Positions 61,653 through 64,000 of a stretch of 64,000 nucleotides of DNA are shown piece by piece. The stretch is from assembly GCA_021781745.1 (NCBI GenBank), contig JAJXWH010000004.1, positions 1 through 64,000 on the forward strand, in the 5' to 3' direction. Numbering within the stretch: position 1 is the first letter of the stretch; each line of letters opens with the position of its first letter. The notes under the pieces were generated by a model, which saw nothing but the letters and a program-made list of their open reading frames with translations, was not told where the DNA came from and made no database searches. Position numbers and translations under genes: made by a program. This DNA is from Bacillota bacterium (GTDB lineage Bacteria > Bacillota > Clostridia > Clostridiales > Clostridiaceae).

Positions 61653-62411
61653 ATGGATTTAAATAGATTACTTAAGGTTTCGACTCTTGCTGGAAAGATT
61701 ATGCTTGAAAGCGGTGCAGAAACTTATCGGGTTGAAGAAACTATCAGTAGAATCTGCCTAGCTTTTGGAGCTCACACAGTGGATAGTTTTGTAATACCAA
61801 CGGGGATAATTGTTACTGTTACATATTATGATGAAGTATCTACCCTTGTACAAAGAATTATATCAAGAGGTGTTGACTTATACAAAGTAGATAAAATAAA
61901 TGATTTATCTAGGAAAATTCAAACTGAAGCTATTGATATGAACGATTTCTATAAAGAAATTTTGAGCATTTCTAATTGTAGCAGATATTCTTTTTTAATT
62001 ACTTTAATATGGTCAGCTATTACTGCAGGATCTTTTACTATTATGTTTGGTGGAAACATAAAGGATTTCTTTTGTGCCTGCTTAATTGGTGCTTGTATTA
62101 AAATCGTGGTTGAAGTATGCCAAAAATTAAATATAAATGAATTCTTTGTTAATTCACTAAGCGGAGGTTTATGTGCTGTATTAGCAATAATACTTATAAA
62201 ACTCAATCTGTCAAGTAATCTTGATAAAACAATTATTGGCTCCATAATGATACTTGTTCCTGGACTAATAATTACAAATGCCATACGAGATACTATTGCT
62301 GGAGATTTTTTATCTGGTATTACAAAAGCTTCTGAAGCTTTTTTAGTAGCAGTATCTATTGCGGTTGGAACTGGTGCAATCTTAAGTTTATATTTAAACA
62401 ATGTAGGGTAA
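61653..62411 (+). CDS. threonine/serine exporter, large subunit (ThrE N-terminal type)
   Basis: 252 residues. Soluble N-terminal part with the ThrE signature (LAGKIMLESGAETYRVEETI; SRICLAFGAH; VIPTGIIVTVTY), then five membrane helices (LIPGLIITNAIRDTIAGDFL-like loop near 205). Together with the next gene it makes a split ThrE exporter that releases threonine or serine from the cell. ATG with GGAGAAG. Divergent from glyA. Confidence 0.9.
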   Translation: MDLNRLLKVSTLAGKIMLESGAETYRVEETISRICLAFGAHTVDSFVIPTGIIVTVTYYDEVSTLVQRIISRGVDLYKVDKINDLSRKIQTEAIDMNDFYKEILSISNCSRYSFLITLIWSAITAGSFTIMFGGNIKDFFCACLIGACIKIVVEVCQKLNINEFFVNSLSGGLCAVLAIILIKLNLSSNLDKTIIGSIMILVPGLIITNAIRDTIAGDFLSGITKASEAFLVAVSIAVGTGAILSLYLNNVG

Positions 62412-62456
62412 TAATGAAAGCTTAGCTAATTTAAAATTTATTAATTGGAGGTATTT

Positions 62457-62906
62457 ATGATTTTGCAAACAGTGGTCTCATTTTTATCATCTTTAGGATT
62501 CGGAATAATTTTTAATATTAAGGGTAAGAACTTATATTTTGCAGCTTTAGGTGGAACCTTAAGCTGGATATCTTATTTATTTTTTACTCACAATAAGATA
62601 AGCACTGTATTATCTTTATTTATGTCCTCCGTTATTTTTAGTATGTACTCAGAAATTTGTGCAAGATATTTAAAAACACCTGTAACTACCTTAGTTGTTT
62701 GTGCACTAATACCATTAGTACCAGGATCCGGCATGTACTACACAATGTATGAAACCATAACCGGCAATGTCCGTGGCGCTGTAGAAGTTGGACTTAATAC
62801 TATATTTAGTGCTGGTACATTAGCTCTAGGAATTATTTTCGTATCTACAATAACAAAACAAGTGACAAACTTAAAAAAGGTTAAAGAAAAGTTATTTCAA
62901 AAATAA
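62457..62906 (+). CDS. threonine/serine exporter, small subunit (DUF3815)
   Basis: 149 residues from the ATG at 62457 with GGAGG upstream. About four to five membrane helices and the C-terminal ThrE signature (PLVPGSGMYYTMYETITGNV). 45 bases after its partner, so co-transcribed. Its stop codon lies inside the left-to-right span of the terminator hairpin. Confidence 0.9.
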   Translation: MILQTVVSFLSSLGFGIIFNIKGKNLYFAALGGTLSWISYLFFTHNKISTVLSLFMSSVIFSMYSEICARYLKTPVTTLVVCALIPLVPGSGMYYTMYETITGNVRGAVEVGLNTIFSAGTLALGIIFVSTITKQVTNLKKVKEKLFQK

Positions 62907-62924
62907 TTTTCTTTAACCTTTTTC
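62877..62924. terminator. terminator overlapping the exporter stop codon
   Basis: AAAGGTTAAAGAAAAGTTAT (62876-62895) pairs with ATAATTTTCTTTAACCTTT (62903-62921), followed by TTTCTTT. The left arm is coding, and the loop and right arm include the stop. It also faces the convergent gene ending at 62960. Confidence 0.85.
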
Positions 62925-62959
62925 TTTAAATTTCTATAAAAATAAATACTAAATCTATT

Positions 62960-63619
62960 TTATTGACCTAACCTTCGCTCAAGCTCAGATATACCATCCT
63001 CAACTTCTGCTAGTGGTAAATTACCTAATTTTAATGTTTCAGGTTCTTTTTCTTTAAGTCTATTATAAAATCTCATTCCTTCTAAAATTATACTACCATC
63101 ATTATTTGTTTTTCTAAGCATATAAAACAATGTATCTTCAGCTTTATCAAGTTTATTTGCAATTTCATAAACTTTAAAGATTTTTTTATCTAAATCTAAT
63201 GAGAGATCATAACTATTTAATTCATTTGCTACGTTAACAGCATCATCTAAATACTTTGAATTTATTTCATCATCTTCAATATAAGCCTTATAGAAACTCT
63301 CTAAAGATTTTTCGTAATATTGAATTTTTGAATTTTCATTTTTTTCTTTATCACTGACTAATCCATAAAGCTCCATTAGACAGCCAAAAGCAATAAATTT
63401 TTCAGCATTATAATGCATTTCTTTTGCTATAAATTCTTCTAAGCTACTAAAAGAAAAGATATCTACTGTACCTATGTCTATTCCCACTAAAGATTTTAGT
63501 TCCTTATTTATCTTTTCTTTTGCTTCATTTATATTTCCATTGATTATATCCTTATGGACTTCTTCTGTTACTAAATTCAATGTAATTTCTAATTCTTTCA
63601 TGTAATCATTTTTTATCAT
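62960..63619 (-). CDS. DUF6483-like helical protein
   Basis: 219 residues from the ATG at 63619 with GAGGTG upstream. All-helical, without membrane segment; helical repeats similar to tetratricopeptide folds (YYEKSLESFYKAYIEDDEIN). The end LKLGNLPLAEVEDGISELER matches the conserved close of DUF6483 proteins of clostridia. Cytoplasmic; function unknown. Monocistronic. Confidence 0.7.
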   Translation of the reverse strand: MIKNDYMKELEITLNLVTEEVHKDIINGNINEAKEKINKELKSLVGIDIGTVDIFSFSSLEEFIAKEMHYNAEKFIAFGCLMELYGLVSDKEKNENSKIQYYEKSLESFYKAYIEDDEINSKYLDDAVNVANELNSYDLSLDLDKKIFKVYEIANKLDKAEDTLFYMLRKTNNDGSIILEGMRFYNRLKEKEPETLKLGNLPLAEVEDGISELERRLGQ

Positions 63620-63927
63620 CTTTTGACACCTCAATACGATAAATATATTATTTTTAAGACTTAAATCATATATTAGATTATATTAATAAAAAAAACTGTT
63701 AATTAATACTTATTTACACTTGTATAATTAATTTAATAATTAATTATACTTGTCAACGCTATATAATAAATTCTTATAAATTATTCTATATAAAATTTGT
63801 CAAATATTCAACTTTCTTATACAGCACACTTTTATATATTTTTCATACAATATACTATAAAAAGAATCTCTAATAACAATTTACGGAGAAAACTTTGATA
63901 AACTTATGATAGTAACGGAGGTATTTT
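63620..63927. other. AT-rich divergent promoter region at the window end
   Basis: About 300 bases with no gene or hairpin that stands out. Confidence 0.35.
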
Positions 63928-64000
63928 ATGAGTACTATGTATGAAAACGAACGTGATTATGAATGCTATGACAGTCATCCTGTTTGCAGACCTTACAACT
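63928..64000 (+). CDS. start of a gene cut by the window end
   Basis: ATG at 63928 with ACGGAGG seven bases upstream opens a frame of 24 codons that runs off the window (MSTMYENERDYECYDSHPVC). Rich in Tyr, Asp and Cys, like the head of a spore-surface protein. No family can be named from this piece. Confidence 0.6.
   Translation, partial: MSTMYENERDYECYDSHPVCRPYN

Noticed and set aside
131-63927. Same AGTAACGGAGG before the first and last genes
   Set aside because: The match is only 11-12 bases around a common ribosome-binding site and carries no other similarity.
1-64000. CRISPR array, tRNA or rRNA genes, insertion sequences
   Set aside because: I found no spaced direct repeats, no cloverleaf-type sequence and no transposase on either strand.

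Overview
The window is a gene-dense stretch of a very AT-rich Firmicutes chromosome. PolC-type DNA polymerase III, ScpA/ScpB, the sporulation protein GerW (YtfJ), a fermentative-type [FeFe] hydrogenase-like protein and the strongly A/T-biased codons point to Clostridium sensu stricto, probably near C. beijerinckii/C. butyricum; the species is inferred, not proven. I see no rRNA, tRNA, CRISPR array, complete insertion sequence or complete prophage.

Layout. 0-5 kb: a LysR regulator, a small LSm-like protein, an aldo/keto reductase broken by one in-frame TAG, a headless Tim44-domain gene, a cupin protein and a headless phage replisome-organiser gene. 5-8 kb: a thiamine-precursor ABC transporter (thiZ-thiX-thiY) behind a TPP riboswitch and terminator. 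8-9.6 kb: a divergent HxlR regulator and Old Yellow Enzyme. 9.6-14 kb: polC. 14-20 kb: small genes, decayed fragments (methyltransferase, argC tail), an alpha/beta hydrolase, an MBL hydrolase overlapping a DTW-domain protein, and a CD3324-type regulator with a structured leader. 20-27 kb: an FusB-type EF-G-binding protein, a Crp/Fnr regulator, a murein-peptide recycling pair, a four-module CoA-disulfide reductase/sulfur-transfer protein, and a frameshifted cold-shock gene. 27-38.5 kb: fba, a VOC-like chimera, a TSCCCP-type [FeFe] hydrogenase, a MecA-like PBP, gloA, a Ca2+/H+ antiporter, an MCP and lemA-TPM. 38.6-47.6 kb: ComFB, cca, an RpiR regulator, a pseudouridine synthase, a Gly/Cys-rich protein, a YtrA-type GntR/ABC operon with its operator, and a YjeM-like permease. 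48-55 kb: a two-gene flavoprotein unit, two D,D-carboxypeptidases, ytfI/ytfJ-like sporulation genes and scpAB. 55.5-64 kb: topB, small membrane and soluble unknowns, glyA, a split ThrE-type exporter, a DUF6483-like gene and the first codons of another gene.

How genes fit together. TPP represses thiZXY by transcription termination. The Crp/Fnr regulator gene and the CoA-disulfide reductase gene carry nearly identical palindromes (TGTGACTTARTCACA) at the same distance upstream of a -10-like hexamer, suggesting one small regulon. The YtrA-type GntR has its family operator, AGTGTA-N13-TACACT, directly upstream of its operon. glyA lies divergent from the serine/threonine exporter. Genes with cell-envelope roles (two DacF-type enzymes, a class B PBP, LdcA plus NlpC/P60) recur.

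The most notable points are the CD3324 leader (a Cys-rich leader peptide overlapping a switchable terminator), the double Crp/Fnr palindrome, the hydrogenase-like protein, the Cys-rich PyrK-like/flavoprotein pair, a nested hairpin at 30.7 kb, and at least seven decayed genes, several reconstructible base by base.
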